From the NCBI RefSeq assembly GCF_003112515.1, contig NZ_BEVZ01000003.1:496001-560000 (forward strand): 64,000 bases of DNA. Direction: 5' to 3'. The position numbers were made by a program, and so were the translations under genes. The stretch comes from Streptomyces fragilis (GTDB lineage Bacteria; Actinomycetota; Actinomycetes; Streptomycetales; Streptomycetaceae). Of the stretch, positions 28,443-37,328 are shown piece by piece. The notes beneath the pieces were generated by a model. It saw only the letters and a program-made list of their open reading frames with translations, was not told where the DNA came from and ran no database searches. Position 1 is the stretch's first letter, and each line of letters starts with the position of its first letter.

Positions 28443-28546
28443 GCCACCGCCGGAGGCAGCCACCGCGCCCCGGAACACCGGCCCCACCGCCCGTGCGGAT
28501 CCTCCCCCCGCAGACTTCTCCGACTTCCCACGAGGAGCTCCACGTC

Positions 28547-29818
28547 GTGACCGTCACCCAGCCTGACCTGACCGTCTTCGAGTCCCTGGAGTCCGAGGTG
28601 CGCAGCTACTGCCGCGCCTGGCCCACCGTGTTCGACCGCGCCCAGGGCAGTCACCTGTACGACGAGGAGGGCCGCGACCACCTCGACTTCTTCGCCGGGG
28701 CCGGCTCGCTGAACTACGGCCACAACAACCCGGTGCTCAAGCGCGCCCTGCTGGACTACCTGGAGCGGGACGGCGTCACCCACGGCCTGGACATGTCGAC
28801 GACGGCCAAGCGGTCCTTCCTGGAGACCTTCCACCGTCTGGTGCTCCAGCCCCGCCACCTGCCCTACAAGGTGATGTTCCCCGGTCCGACCGGCACCAAC
28901 GCCGTCGAGTCGGCGCTCAAACTGGCCCGCAAGGTGAAGGGCCGCGAGTCGGTCGTCTCCTTCACCAACGCCTTCCACGGCATGTCGCTGGGCTCGCTCG
29001 CGGTCACCGGCAACGCCTTCAAGCGGGCCGGCGCCGGCATCCCGCTGGTGCACGGAACCCCGATGCCGTTCGACAACTACTTCGACGGCACCGTCCCCGA
29101 CTTCCTGTGGTTCGAGCGGCTCCTGGAGGACCAGGGCTCCGGCCTCGACAAGCCCGCCGCCGTGATCGTGGAGACCGTCCAGGGCGAGGGCGGCATCAAC
29201 GTCGCCCGCCCGGAGTGGCTGCGCGCCCTCGCCGAGCTGTGCGAGCGCCAGGACATGCTGCTGATCGTCGACGACATCCAGATGGGCTGCGGCCGCACCG
29301 GCGCCTTCTTCTCGTTCGAGGAGGCGGGCATCACCCCGGACATCGTCACCGTCTCCAAGTCCATCAGCGGTTACGGCCTGCCGATGTCGCTGTGCCTGTT
29401 CAAGGGCGAGCTGGACGTCTGGGAGCCGGGCGAGCACAACGGCACCTTCCGCGGCAACAACCCCGCCTTCGTCACCGCCACCGCCGCCCTCGAGGCCTAC
29501 TGGTCGGAAGGCGACGCCCTGGAGAAGCAGACCCTGGCCCGCGGCCTTCAGGTCGACCAGGCGCTCGCGCAGATCACCGCCGAGAACCGCCCCCACGTCA
29601 AGGAGTACCGCGGCCGCGGGCTGGTGTGGGGCCTGGAGTTCCACGACAAGGAGCGGGCCGGGCGGGTGGCGCGCCGGGCCTTCGACCACGGCCTGCTCAT
29701 CGAGACCTCCGGCCCGGAGAGCGAGGTCGTGAAGCTGCTTCCCGCGCTGACGATCACGCCCGACGAGCTGGACGAGGGCCTGCGCGTCCTCGACCGGGCC
29801 GTGCGGGAGACGGCCTGA
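28547..29818 (+). CDS. ectB: diaminobutyrate-2-oxoglutarate transaminase
   Basis: Makes L-2,4-diaminobutyrate from aspartate semialdehyde and glutamate, the first ectoine step. The 423-residue class III aminotransferase has the PLP-lysine motif DIVTVSKSISGYGLPMS near residue 267 and the cofactor motif LLIVDDIQMGCGRTG near residue 240. The GTG start at 28547 (VTVTQPDLTVF) has GAGGAG about ten bases upstream. The frame is open earlier but only as a shadow across ectA. Confidence 0.97.
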   Translation: MTVTQPDLTVFESLESEVRSYCRAWPTVFDRAQGSHLYDEEGRDHLDFFAGAGSLNYGHNNPVLKRALLDYLERDGVTHGLDMSTTAKRSFLETFHRLVLQPRHLPYKVMFPGPTGTNAVESALKLARKVKGRESVVSFTNAFHGMSLGSLAVTGNAFKRAGAGIPLVHGTPMPFDNYFDGTVPDFLWFERLLEDQGSGLDKPAAVIVETVQGEGGINVARPEWLRALAELCERQDMLLIVDDIQMGCGRTGAFFSFEEAGITPDIVTVSKSISGYGLPMSLCLFKGELDVWEPGEHNGTFRGNNPAFVTATAALEAYWSEGDALEKQTLARGLQVDQALAQITAENRPHVKEYRGRGLVWGLEFHDKERAGRVARRAFDHGLLIETSGPESEVVKLLPALTITPDELDEGLRVLDRAVRETA

Positions 29819-29896
29819 CGCGTCGGCCCGACACGCCGCCGCACCACCCCTCCCGCACGACCGCCGAACGATCACCAGAGAGGTGAGCACCACACC

Positions 29897-30295
29897 GTGA
29901 TAGTCCGATCCTTCAAGGAGATCGAGGGCACCGACCGGCACGTGAAGGCCGCCACCGGTACCTGGGAGAGCAAGCGCATCGTCCTGGCCAAGGAGGGCGT
30001 CGGCTTCTCCGTGCACGAGACGGTCCTCTACGCGGGCACCGAGACGACCATGTGGTACGCCAACCACATCGAGGCCGTCGTCTGCACCGAGGGCGAGGCC
30101 GAGCTCACCGACGAGACCACCGGCGAGACGTACCTGATCACCCCCGGGACCATGTACCTCCTGGACGGCCACGAGAAGCACACCATGCGGCCGCGGACGG
30201 ACTTCCGCTGCATCTGCGTCTTCAACCCGCCCGTGACCGGACGGGAGGACCACGACGAGAACGGCGTCTACCCCCTGCTCACCGAGGAGGTCTGA
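29897..30295 (+). CDS. ectC: ectoine synthase
   Basis: Cyclises N-acetyl-diaminobutyrate to the compatible solute ectoine. The 132-residue cupin-fold protein begins [26 protein letters not shown] and has [18 protein letters not shown] and [18 protein letters not shown], which carry the metal-binding residues of the family. The GTG start is preceded by GAGAGGTGAG. It ends four bases before ectD. Confidence 0.97.
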   Translation: MIVRSFKEIEGTDRHVKAATGTWESKRIVLAKEGVGFSVHETVLYAGTETTMWYANHIEAVVCTEGEAELTDETTGETYLITPGTMYLLDGHEKHTMRPRTDFRCICVFNPPVTGREDHDENGVYPLLTEEV

Positions 30296-30299
30296 GCAC

Positions 30300-31214
30300 G
30301 TGTCCACCGCGACGAGCGCACCCGCCGGCCACGGCGTCACCGACCTGTACCCCACCCGCGGGGCCCAGGAGATGACGGTCCCCCGCCAGGACCCCGTCGT
30401 CTGGGGCAGCCCGGACGGGCCCGGCCCGATCCAGCCGCAGGACCTCGGCGCCTTCGCGCGCGACGGCTTCCTGGCGGTCGACCAGCTGATCACCCCGGAG
30501 GAGGTCCAGGTCTACCGCCGTGAGCTGGACCGCCTGGTGGCCGACCCGGAGATCCGCGCCGACGAGCGTTCGATCGTCGAGCCGCGCACCCAGGAGATCC
30601 GGTCCGTCTTCGAGGTGCACCGGATCAGCGAGCTCTTCGCCCACCTGGTCGCCGACGAGCGGGTCGTCGGCCGGGCCCGGCAGATCCTGGGCTCGGACGT
30701 CTACGTCCACCAGTCCCGGATCAACGTCAAGCCCGGCTTCGGGGCCTCCGGCTTCTACTGGCACTCGGACTTCGAGACCTGGCACGCCGAGGACGGCCTG
30801 CCGAACATGCGGACCGTGTCGGTGTCGATCGCCCTCACCGAGAACGTCGACACCAACGGCGGCCTGATGATCATGCCGGGGTCGCACAAGACCTTCCTCG
30901 GCTGCGCGGGCGCCACCCCGAAGGACAACTACAAGAAGTCGCTGCAGATGCAGGACGCGGGCACCCCGTCCGACGAGGCGCTCACCGCGCTCGCCGGGCA
31001 GCACGGCATCAAGCTCTTCACGGGCAAGGCCGGTTCGGCGACCTGGTTCGACTGCAACTGCATGCACGGGTCCGGCGACAACATCACGCCGTTCCCGCGC
31101 AGCAACGTCTTCGTCGTGTTCAACAGCGTGGAGAACACCCCCGTCGAGCCGTTCGCCGCGCCGGTGCGGCGCCCCGCCTTCCTCGGGGCCCGCGACTCCA
31201 CGCCGGTGCGCTGA
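30300..31214 (+). CDS. ectD: ectoine hydroxylase
   Basis: Fe(II)/2-oxoglutarate dioxygenase that makes 5-hydroxyectoine. The 304-residue PhyH-family protein has the signature FYWHSDFETWHAEDGLPN near residue 155, with the His and Asp iron ligands, followed by RTVSVSIALTENVDTNGGLMIMPGSHK. The distal His ligand lies in CMHGSGDNITPF near residue 255. The GTG start lies 4 bp after ectC. Its presence means that the strain should make both osmolytes. Confidence 0.96.
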   Translation: MSTATSAPAGHGVTDLYPTRGAQEMTVPRQDPVVWGSPDGPGPIQPQDLGAFARDGFLAVDQLITPEEVQVYRRELDRLVADPEIRADERSIVEPRTQEIRSVFEVHRISELFAHLVADERVVGRARQILGSDVYVHQSRINVKPGFGASGFYWHSDFETWHAEDGLPNMRTVSVSIALTENVDTNGGLMIMPGSHKTFLGCAGATPKDNYKKSLQMQDAGTPSDEALTALAGQHGIKLFTGKAGSATWFDCNCMHGSGDNITPFPRSNVFVVFNSVENTPVEPFAAPVRRPAFLGARDSTPVR

Positions 31215-31248
31215 GGCCCGCCCGCGACTCCCGGGCGCGCCGGGCCGT

Positions 31249-32313
31249 TCAGCGGTCCAGGGCGTCGAGCAGGCGGTCCACGTCCGCGGGGCCGTTGTAG
31301 AGGTGGAAGGCGGCCCGCAGACTGCCCGCACGGTCGGAGACCTCGATCCCGGCCGCGGACAGCGCGGTCCGCCGTCCGCCCAGCCCCGGCACCGACACGA
31401 TCGGCGAGCCCGGCGAGGGCAGCGGCTCGTGCCCCAGCCTCAGCAGGCCCTCGCGGAAGCGGTCCGCCAGCGCCAGGTCGTGCCGGCGGACCGCCTCCAC
31501 CCCCACTTCCTCCACCAGCGCCAGGGACCGCGCGCCGGCCACGCAGGCGACGCTCTGCGGTTCGTCGAACCGCCGCGCGGTGCCGGCCAGTTCGGTGACC
31601 GGCCCGTAGCAGCTCGCCCAGGGGTCCTCGCCCGCCACCCAGCCGGCCGACAGCGGCAGCAGCCCGCCGAAGTCCTCCGGCACGGTCAGGAACGCCAGGC
31701 CGAACATGCCGCACAGCCACTTGTGCGTGACGGTGACGGTGAAGTCGTACTCCCCGGCGTCCAGCGGGAGCCAGCCGGCCGCCTGGGACACGTCCAGGCA
31801 GATCCGCGCCCCGTGCGCCGAGGCGGCGGCGCGCAGCGCCGGCAGGTCGGCCAGCCGGCCGTCGGACGACTGCACGGCGCTCACCGCCACCAACGCGGTG
31901 CCCGGGCCGACCTCCTCGGGGATCCGCTCCAGAGGGACCGTCCGGACCTTCAGGTCACCGCGCACGTGGAACGGGTTGACCAGCGAGCTGAAGTCGCCCT
32001 CCGCGGTGAGCACCTCGGCGCCGGCCGGCAGCGAGGCCGCGATCAGCGCGCAGTACCCCACCACCGAGGTGCCGACGGCCACCCGGTCGGCCCCGACGCC
32101 CATGATCCGGGCGTAGGAGGCCCGGGCCTCGTCGACGGGCCCGAAGAAGTCGGGCGGCAGGCCCGCCACGCCCTCGTCCAGGGCGGCACGGGCGGCGCGG
32201 GCGGAACGGGCGGGGATCAGGCCGACGGCGGCGGTGTTCAGGTACACGCGCACCGGGGCGAACTCTGACGCGACGACAGGGGCACGGTCGAGGTTCGGCA
32301 TGACACTCACCAT
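31249..32313 (-). CDS. class V aminotransferase-fold PLP enzyme
   Basis: The 354-residue PLP-dependent enzyme resembles the isopenicillin N epimerase/kynureninase/cysteine desulfurase fold group. The start is VYLNTAAVGLIPARS, the cofactor Asp is in ICLDVSQAAGWLPLD, and the PLP lysine is in VTVTHKWLCGMFGL near residue 215. The desulfurase active-site cysteine loop is absent, so it is unlikely to be SufS-like. The substrate is unknown. It converges with ectD, separated by 34 bp, and is not part of that operon. ATG 32313 or 32301 may be the start. Confidence 0.85.
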   Translation of the reverse strand: MVSVMPNLDRAPVVASEFAPVRVYLNTAAVGLIPARSARAARAALDEGVAGLPPDFFGPVDEARASYARIMGVGADRVAVGTSVVGYCALIAASLPAGAEVLTAEGDFSSLVNPFHVRGDLKVRTVPLERIPEEVGPGTALVAVSAVQSSDGRLADLPALRAAASAHGARICLDVSQAAGWLPLDAGEYDFTVTVTHKWLCGMFGLAFLTVPEDFGGLLPLSAGWVAGEDPWASCYGPVTELAGTARRFDEPQSVACVAGARSLALVEEVGVEAVRRHDLALADRFREGLLRLGHEPLPSPGSPIVSVPGLGGRRTALSAAGIEVSDRAGSLRAAFHLYNGPADVDRLLDALDR

Positions 32314-32402
32314 GCATCCCCGGCCGCGCCCCGTCCACGGTGCGTCACCGCGCGCCGCACGACGCGCCCCTCACCGCCCGCGGGGCGCGGGGCGCGCGCC
32401 GG

Positions 32403-33113
32403 TCACCGCTGGGGGACCTCGCAGCCGTCGGGGCCGCAGGCGTCCCCGTCGGAGAGCACCGTCAGCGGCGACCGCTCACCCCACGCCTGGGTCAGGGCCT
32501 GGGAGAACAGCTCCACCGGCTGCGCGCCGGACACCCCGTACCGGCGGTCGATGACGAAGAACGGCACGCCGGAGACACCCAGCTCCGCCGCCTCCTGCTC
32601 GTCGGCCCGCACCTCGCGCGCGTACGCGGACGGGTCGCCCAGCACCTCGCGCACCTCGTCCTCCGCCAGGCCGGCCCGCACGGCCAGCTCGACCAGGTAC
32701 TCGTCGGCGTCGCCGAACACCGAGCGCTCCTCGGCGAAGTTGGCCCGGTAGAAGAGGTCCAGCAACTCGCTCTGGCGGCCCCGCTCCTTCGCCAGCTGCA
32801 GCAGCCGGTGCAGGTCGAAGGTGCCGCCGTGGTCACGGCCCTCCGAGCGGTACGGCAGGCCCTCGCCGGCCGCCTGCGCGGCCAGGTTCGCCTCCCCGGC
32901 CGCCGCCTGCTCCTCGCTCATCCCGTACTTCTTGGCCAGCAGCCCGAGCACCGGCTCCACGTCCCCCTTGGCGCGCCCGGGGTCGAGCTCGAACGACCGG
33001 TGCACGACCTCGACGTCGTCACGGTGCGCGAAGGCGGCCAGCGCCTTCTCGAAACGGGCCTTCCCGACATAACACCAGGGGCACGCGATGTCGGACCAGA
33101 TCTCCACACGCAC
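32403..33113 (-). CDS. FrnE-like DsbA-family oxidoreductase
   Basis: The 236-residue thioredoxin-fold protein of the DsbA/FrnE group (often annotated 2-hydroxychromene-2-carboxylate isomerase-like) has the redox motif CPWC in WSDIACPWCYVGKARFEKAL at residues 11-14 and the cis-Pro segment VSGVPFFVIDRRYGVSGAQP near residue 180. Without a signal peptide it is probably cytoplasmic. The C-terminus has two further cysteines in ACGPDGCEVP, which could bind a metal or form a second disulfide. The start is GTG. The actual substrate is unknown. Confidence 0.9.
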   Translation of the reverse strand: MRVEIWSDIACPWCYVGKARFEKALAAFAHRDDVEVVHRSFELDPGRAKGDVEPVLGLLAKKYGMSEEQAAAGEANLAAQAAGEGLPYRSEGRDHGGTFDLHRLLQLAKERGRQSELLDLFYRANFAEERSVFGDADEYLVELAVRAGLAEDEVREVLGDPSAYAREVRADEQEAAELGVSGVPFFVIDRRYGVSGAQPVELFSQALTQAWGERSPLTVLSDGDACGPDGCEVPQR

Positions 33114-33198
33114 GGGGGCACTCCATCAGCAGGGGGCAGTTCTCCGGCGGCAACCGTTCACCCGGCCGCCGCATTCCCGCACGGTGCGGGGGAGGGGA

Positions 33199-34299
33199 CT
33201 ACTTCCAGGCGCTCGCGGCGGCCCGCAGCGCTCCCGCCAGGTCCACCTCGGCTCCCCGCTCCGCCAGCGCCGCGCCCAGCGCGGCCAGGCTGCCCTGGAC
33301 GGCGCCCGGCGTGGCGTCCCGTCCGTAGTGGTTGACCCGGATCATCTCGGACGCGAGCGCGCCGCCGCCCGCCGCCAGCGGCAGCGCGGGATCGGCCGCC
33401 AGCGCCCGCGCCACCAGCTCGGAGGCCACCACCCCGGCCGGGGTGCGCAGCGTGGTCGCCACCGGCGCGGCGTCCCGCGCCTGGTGGACGTACGGCTCCA
33501 GCCCGCCGCCCAGCGCCACCACGCCGGCCCGGGTCGCCGCGGCGGCCGACGCGTGACGGGCCATCAGCGCGTCGAGTCCCTCGCCCTCGACCCGCTCCAC
33601 GCAGGCCTCCAGCGCCAGCATCTCCAGCTGCGCCGGGGCGTGCAGCAGCGCGGTGCGCCCACGGTCGATCCACCGCTCCTTCCAGTCCAGCAGCGACAGG
33701 TAGGAGTGCCGGGGCGCCCTCGGGTTGGCGGCCATCCGGGCCCAGGCCCGCTCGCTCACCGACACCGCGGAGACACCCGCCGGGCCGCCCAGCGCCTTCT
33801 GCGCGCCGATCACGCACAGGTCGACGCCCCACGCGTCGGTCAGCACCGGCTCCGCGCCGACGGAGGCCACCGCGTCCAGGTACAGCAGCGCGCCGTGCTC
33901 CCGGACCACCTCGCCGATCTCCCCGACCGGGTTGGTGTTGCCGGTGGCCGCCTCGGCGTGCACCAGCGAGACGAAGTCGATCTCCGGGTGCTCGGCCAGC
34001 GCCTCGCGGATCTGCCGTGCGGTCACCGCGGTGTGGAAGGGCACCGCCAGGTCGTGCACCGTCGCGCCGCAGTCGCGCAGCCAGTCGCCGAAGGTCTGCC
34101 CGTAGGGACCGGTGACGACGTTCAGCGCCACCGTCCCGGGACCCGCGCAGCCGCGGATCGCGCCCTCCAGCGGCAGCAGCGCCTCGCCCTGGGTGATGAC
34201 GACGTCGTTGCGGGTGCCGAGGAGCCGCGCCACCCGGTCCGCGACGTCGGCGAAACGGGCGGCGCTGAGCGGCGCCAGGTCCAGGAAGGGGTGGGTCAC
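33199..34299 (-). CDS. class V aminotransferase (alanine-glyoxylate/serine-pyruvate type)
   Basis: The 366-residue PLP enzyme has the motifs TGPYGQTFGDWLRDCG, LVHAEAATGNTNPVGEIGEVV, LLYLDAVASVGAEPV (cofactor Asp) and VDLCVIGAQKALGGPAGVS (PLP lysine, near residue 195). These fit the alanine-glyoxylate aminotransferase family. The GTG at 34299 (VTHPFLDLAP) is preceded by GAAGAGAG, and the longer open frame upstream is not coding. It lies 85 bp downstream-facing of the FrnE-like gene, so the two could be co-transcribed. The amino donor and acceptor are not known. Confidence 0.88.
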   Translation of the reverse strand: MTHPFLDLAPLSAARFADVADRVARLLGTRNDVVITQGEALLPLEGAIRGCAGPGTVALNVVTGPYGQTFGDWLRDCGATVHDLAVPFHTAVTARQIREALAEHPEIDFVSLVHAEAATGNTNPVGEIGEVVREHGALLYLDAVASVGAEPVLTDAWGVDLCVIGAQKALGGPAGVSAVSVSERAWARMAANPRAPRHSYLSLLDWKERWIDRGRTALLHAPAQLEMLALEACVERVEGEGLDALMARHASAAAATRAGVVALGGGLEPYVHQARDAAPVATTLRTPAGVVASELVARALAADPALPLAAGGGALASEMIRVNHYGRDATPGAVQGSLAALGAALAERGAEVDLAGALRAAASAWK

Positions 34300-34511
34300 G
34301 GTGGTGCTCTCTTCGCTCAGGGACTGCGGGGGACTGCGGCGCGTGCCGCACGGGCCGGTACGGGAAGGGCCGGCGCGCGGGAAAGGCCGGTGCGCCCTGA
34401 GGGTAACCGGTGCCCGGGCGGGCAGCTGACGGCCCGCCTCCGCCCGCCGGCCGCACGGCGGGCGGGCCACTTCGCCTCCCGCCCCTCATGACGGGGTCCG
34501 ACCGGGGGCTC

Positions 34512-34517
34512 TAGGGT
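34512..34517 (+). promoter_or_regulatory. putative -10 of the amidohydrolase gene
   Basis: TAGGGT ends seven bases before the ATG at 34525, and no ribosome-binding site is present, consistent with leaderless transcription. Confidence 0.4.
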
Positions 34518-34524
34518 GCGGTGC

Positions 34525-35616
34525 ATGAGCGATCACGCGGTGCTGCGGGTGAAGGGGAGGGTGCTGGTCGGGCCCGAGGAGGTCCGGGACGAGATCTGGG
34601 TGGTCGGCGGGCGGATCAGCCTCGACCGCCCCGCCGGGGCCCGGGACGTCCGCACGGTCGAGGGCTGGGTCCTGCCCGGGCTGGTCGACGCCCACTGCCA
34701 CGTCGGGCTCGGCCCGCACGGCGCGGTGCCGGACGACGTCGCCGAGAAGCAGGCGCTGACCGAGCGGGAGGCCGGGGCGCTGCTGCTGCGGGACGCCGGC
34801 TCCCCCGCCGACACGCGGTGGATCGACGACCGCGAGGACCTGCCGAAGATCATCCGCGCCGGGCGGCACATCGCCCGCACCCGGCGCTACATCCGCAACT
34901 ACGCCTGGGAGATCGAGCCGGAGGACCTCGTCGCCCACGTCGCCCGGGAGGCGCGGCGCGGCGACGGCTGGGTGAAGCTGGTCGGCGACTGGATAGACCG
35001 CGGCGAGGGCGACCTGGCGCCCTGCTGGCCCCGCGGGGCCGTCGAGGCCGCGATCGCCGAGGCGCACCGGCTGGGCGCGCGGGTCACCGCGCACTGCTTC
35101 GCCGAGAGCTCGCTGCGCGACCTGGTCGAGGCGGGCATCGACTGCGTCGAGCACGCCACCGGGCTCACCGAGGACACCATCCCGCTCTTCGCGGAACGGG
35201 GCGTGGCCATCGTCCCGACGCTGGTCAACATCGCCACCTTCCCGGCCCTGGCGGCGGGCGGGGAGGAGAAGTTCCCGCGCTGGTCCGCCCACATGCGGCG
35301 GCTGCACGAGCGGCGCTACGACACGGTGCGCTCCGCGTGGGACGCCGGCGTGCCGGTGTTCGTGGGCACCGACGCCGGGGGATCGCTGCCGCACGGGCTG
35401 GTCGCGGAGGAGGTCGCCGAGCTGGTGCGGGCGGGCATCCCGGCCGCCGACGCGGTCGGGGCCGCCTCGTGGACCGCGCGGTCCTGGCTCGGCCGCCCCG
35501 GCATCGAGGAGGGCGCCCCGGCCGACCTGGTCGTCTACCCCGCCGACCCCCGCGAGGACGTCACCACCCTCGCCGCGCCCCGACGGGTCGTCCTCGACGG
35601 CCGCGTCGTGGCGTGA
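34525..35616 (+). CDS. amidohydrolase family protein
   Basis: The 363-residue metal-dependent hydrolase of the amidohydrolase superfamily has the HxH motif LVDAHCHVGLG near residue 60, later metal-binding histidines in VTAHCFAESS and IDCVEHATGLT, and the catalytic aspartate in FVGTDAGGSLPHGLVAEEV near residue 288. A C-terminal small beta domain ends ADLVVYPADPREDV. Imidazolonepropionase- or prolidase-like substrates are possible, but I cannot decide. It is divergent from the aminotransferase and probably transcribed alone. Confidence 0.9.
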   Translation: MSDHAVLRVKGRVLVGPEEVRDEIWVVGGRISLDRPAGARDVRTVEGWVLPGLVDAHCHVGLGPHGAVPDDVAEKQALTEREAGALLLRDAGSPADTRWIDDREDLPKIIRAGRHIARTRRYIRNYAWEIEPEDLVAHVAREARRGDGWVKLVGDWIDRGEGDLAPCWPRGAVEAAIAEAHRLGARVTAHCFAESSLRDLVEAGIDCVEHATGLTEDTIPLFAERGVAIVPTLVNIATFPALAAGGEEKFPRWSAHMRRLHERRYDTVRSAWDAGVPVFVGTDAGGSLPHGLVAEEVAELVRAGIPAADAVGAASWTARSWLGRPGIEEGAPADLVVYPADPREDVTTLAAPRRVVLDGRVVA

Positions 35617-35728
35617 CCCGCCGAGGGCTCCCGCGGCGGAGCGGTCCGCCCGCCGCCCCGGGCCGGCGCTCCCACCGGTGAGGACGGGACCCCGACACGC
35701 GGAACGCGACGGCCTCGCGGACCCCGTG

Positions 35729-35803
35729 CCCCGTGACCGCGGGGGCCGAGGCCCGGCACGTAGGAACCGACCGCCCCCGTGACCGCGAGGGCCGTGGCCC
35801 CGG
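35729..35803. repeat. duplicated terminator-arm repeat
   Basis: A segment beginning CCCCGTGACCGCG at 35729 recurs at 35775 with about 24 of 28 bases identical. The second copy forms the left arm of the terminator at 35791-35820. Confidence 0.6.
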
Positions 35804-35820
35804 TACGCCGGGGCCACGGC
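35791..35820. terminator. bidirectional terminator amidohydrolase/enoyl-CoA hydratase
   Basis: Perfect 13-bp stem GCCGTGGCCCCGG / CCGGGGCCACGGC with a 4-base loop between convergent genes. Confidence 0.85.
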
Positions 35821-35862
35821 CGAACGCCGAGGCGGGGGAGGGGAGTTGCTCCCCGACCCGAG

Positions 35863-36654
35863 TTACTCCCCGACCCCCGCGAGGTCCTTCAGCCGGCGGC
35901 CCTGCGCGGCCCGCTCCGCCGCCCGCTGCTCGTCGAAGGTGCGGTCCACCGCCCCCTGCAGCAGCGCCTTCGTCTCGATCACCGCGTCCCGCGGCGCGGC
36001 CAGCAGCGCCGCGACGAGATCACGCACCGTGTCGTCCAGCTGGTCCCGCTCCACCGCGAGGTTGGCCAGGCCGCTGGCGACCGCCTCCTGCGCCGTCACG
36101 AACCGGCCGGTGGCGCAGATCTCGAGCGCACGGGCGTATCCCACGAGCGCCACCAACGGCTGCGTGCCGGTGAGGTCGGGCACCAGGCCCAGGCTGGTCT
36201 CCCGCATGGCGAACTGCACGTCGTCCGCGACCACCCGCAGGTCGCAGGCGAGGGCGAGCTGGAAGCCGGCGCCGATGGCGTGCCCCTGCACGGCCGCGAC
36301 GGACACGATGTCGCTGCGACGCCACCAGGTGAACGCCTCCTGGTATTCGGCGATGATCGCGTCCGTCTCCGCGTCGCCGCCGCGGGCCATGTCCAGGAAG
36401 GACGGCTCACCGGGGAAGCCCTCGGGGGTGAACGCCTGGCGGTCGAGCCCCGCGGAGAAGGACTTGCCCTCGCCGCGCAGTACGACCACCCGGACGTCGC
36501 CCGGGAGCGCCCGGCCCGCCTCCGCGAGGGCCCGCCACAGGGCGGGGCTCTGCGCGTTGCGCCGGGCCGGGTTGGTCAAGGTCACCGTCGCGGTCTCACC
36601 GTCGACGACGAGCCGGACACCGTCCTTGTCGAGGACAGGGTCGAGGGAAGTCAT
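35863..36654 (-). CDS. enoyl-CoA hydratase/isomerase family protein
   Basis: The 263-residue crotonase-fold protein has oxyanion-hole segments GEGKSFSAGLDRQAF (near residue 60) and VQGHAIGAGFQLALACDLRV (near 122), and RETSLGLVPDLTGTQPL near 150. Fatty-acid or CoA-ester metabolism is likely, but the reaction is not settled because crotonases are catalytically diverse. The ATG start is well placed. The gene follows gbn on the same strand after a strong terminator, so it is probably a separate unit. Confidence 0.92.
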   Translation of the reverse strand: MTSLDPVLDKDGVRLVVDGETATVTLTNPARRNAQSPALWRALAEAGRALPGDVRVVVLRGEGKSFSAGLDRQAFTPEGFPGEPSFLDMARGGDAETDAIIAEYQEAFTWWRRSDIVSVAAVQGHAIGAGFQLALACDLRVVADDVQFAMRETSLGLVPDLTGTQPLVALVGYARALEICATGRFVTAQEAVASGLANLAVERDQLDDTVRDLVAALLAAPRDAVIETKALLQGAVDRTFDEQRAAERAAQGRRLKDLAGVGE

Positions 36655-36723
36655 GACGCCTCCGAATGGGTGCGGTCGGCCGGCACGCCCCGTGGAACGC
36701 GCCGGTAAGTGACTGCACAGTAA

Positions 36724-36755
36724 CCACCCGGTCGGTCGCGTGACCGACCGGGTGG
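36724..36755 (-). terminator. terminator after gbn
   Basis: Perfect 14-bp stem CCACCCGGTCGGTC / GACCGACCGGGTGG with loop GCGT, downstream of gbn and upstream of the enoyl-CoA hydratase gene. Confidence 0.85.
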
Positions 36756-36788
36756 CCGCCGTTCATCGGAGCCGACGGCTGCCCGGCC

Positions 36789-37010
36789 TCAGGCCGACTG
36801 CGCCTTCTTGCCACGCGTCGCCCCGCCACGCCCACGAAGCGTGACACCCGACTCGCTGAGCATCCGGTGCACGAAGCCATACGAGCGGCCGGTCTCCTCG
36901 GCCAGCGCCCGGATGCTCGCACCGGAGTCGTACTTCTTCTTCAGGTCTGCCGCGAGCTTGTCGCGCGCGGCGCCGGTCACCCGGCTGCCCTTCTTCAGAG
37001 TCTCGGCCAC
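36789..37010 (-). CDS. gbn: Gbn-type small HTH nucleoid-associated protein
   Basis: The 73-residue basic protein is made of one helix-turn-helix: AAD-L-KKKYDSGASIRALAEETGRSYGFVHRML, flanked by a Lys-rich N-terminus and a C-terminal tail GRGGATRGKKAQSA. It matches my memory of Gbn, a Streptomyces nucleoid-associated protein reported to bind GATC sequences and to affect sporulation and antibiotics. The GTG at 37010 has a strong GAGGAGG five bases upstream, so the longer open frame to 37130 is not used. A TGATCA site lies about 40 bp upstream and may allow self-binding. Confidence 0.85.
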   Translation of the reverse strand: MAETLKKGSRVTGAARDKLAADLKKKYDSGASIRALAEETGRSYGFVHRMLSESGVTLRGRGGATRGKKAQSA

Positions 37011-37328
37011 CCGTGCCTCCTCATGGGAAGTGCGCTCTGGTCCTCTCATGATCACCCCTCCCCGCCGTCCTGGCCACCCATTCGGCAAGGTCCGTGCGAC
37101 CGGCTTTTGACGACAGGAGCGTGTGCGCACAATCGGAATGCGTCATTCTGTCGACCGGTACCCGCACAGCTGAGCGGTATTCCGGACGAATCAGCAGGTC
37201 ATGGACGCAAAACGGCCGGGCTCCCGGTCAGAGGGAGCCCGGCCGAAACTCCATGCACGACACACCTGGGGACCAGGAGTTCTCACACAGATGACGGAGC
37301 GGGGATCGTCCGAATGATCCAATACGGG
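37011..37328. other. gap between gbn and the ABC-F gene
   Basis: This 318-bp gap holds no gene. It contains the upstream region of gbn, including TGATCA at 37049-37054, and the ABC-F terminator at 37213-37245. Two GATC sites, at 37304 and 37316, lie just beyond the ABC-F stop. Confidence 0.6.
37213..37245 (-). terminator. terminator after the ABC-F gene
   Basis: Perfect 13-bp stem CGGCCGGGCTCCC / GGGAGCCCGGCCG around a 7-base loop, about 85 bp beyond the ABC-F stop. Confidence 0.85.

Noticed and set aside
31215..31248. Hairpin after ectD as a terminator
   Set aside because: GGCCCG and CGGGCC arms exist, but the inner part does not pair well, so I left it unannotated.
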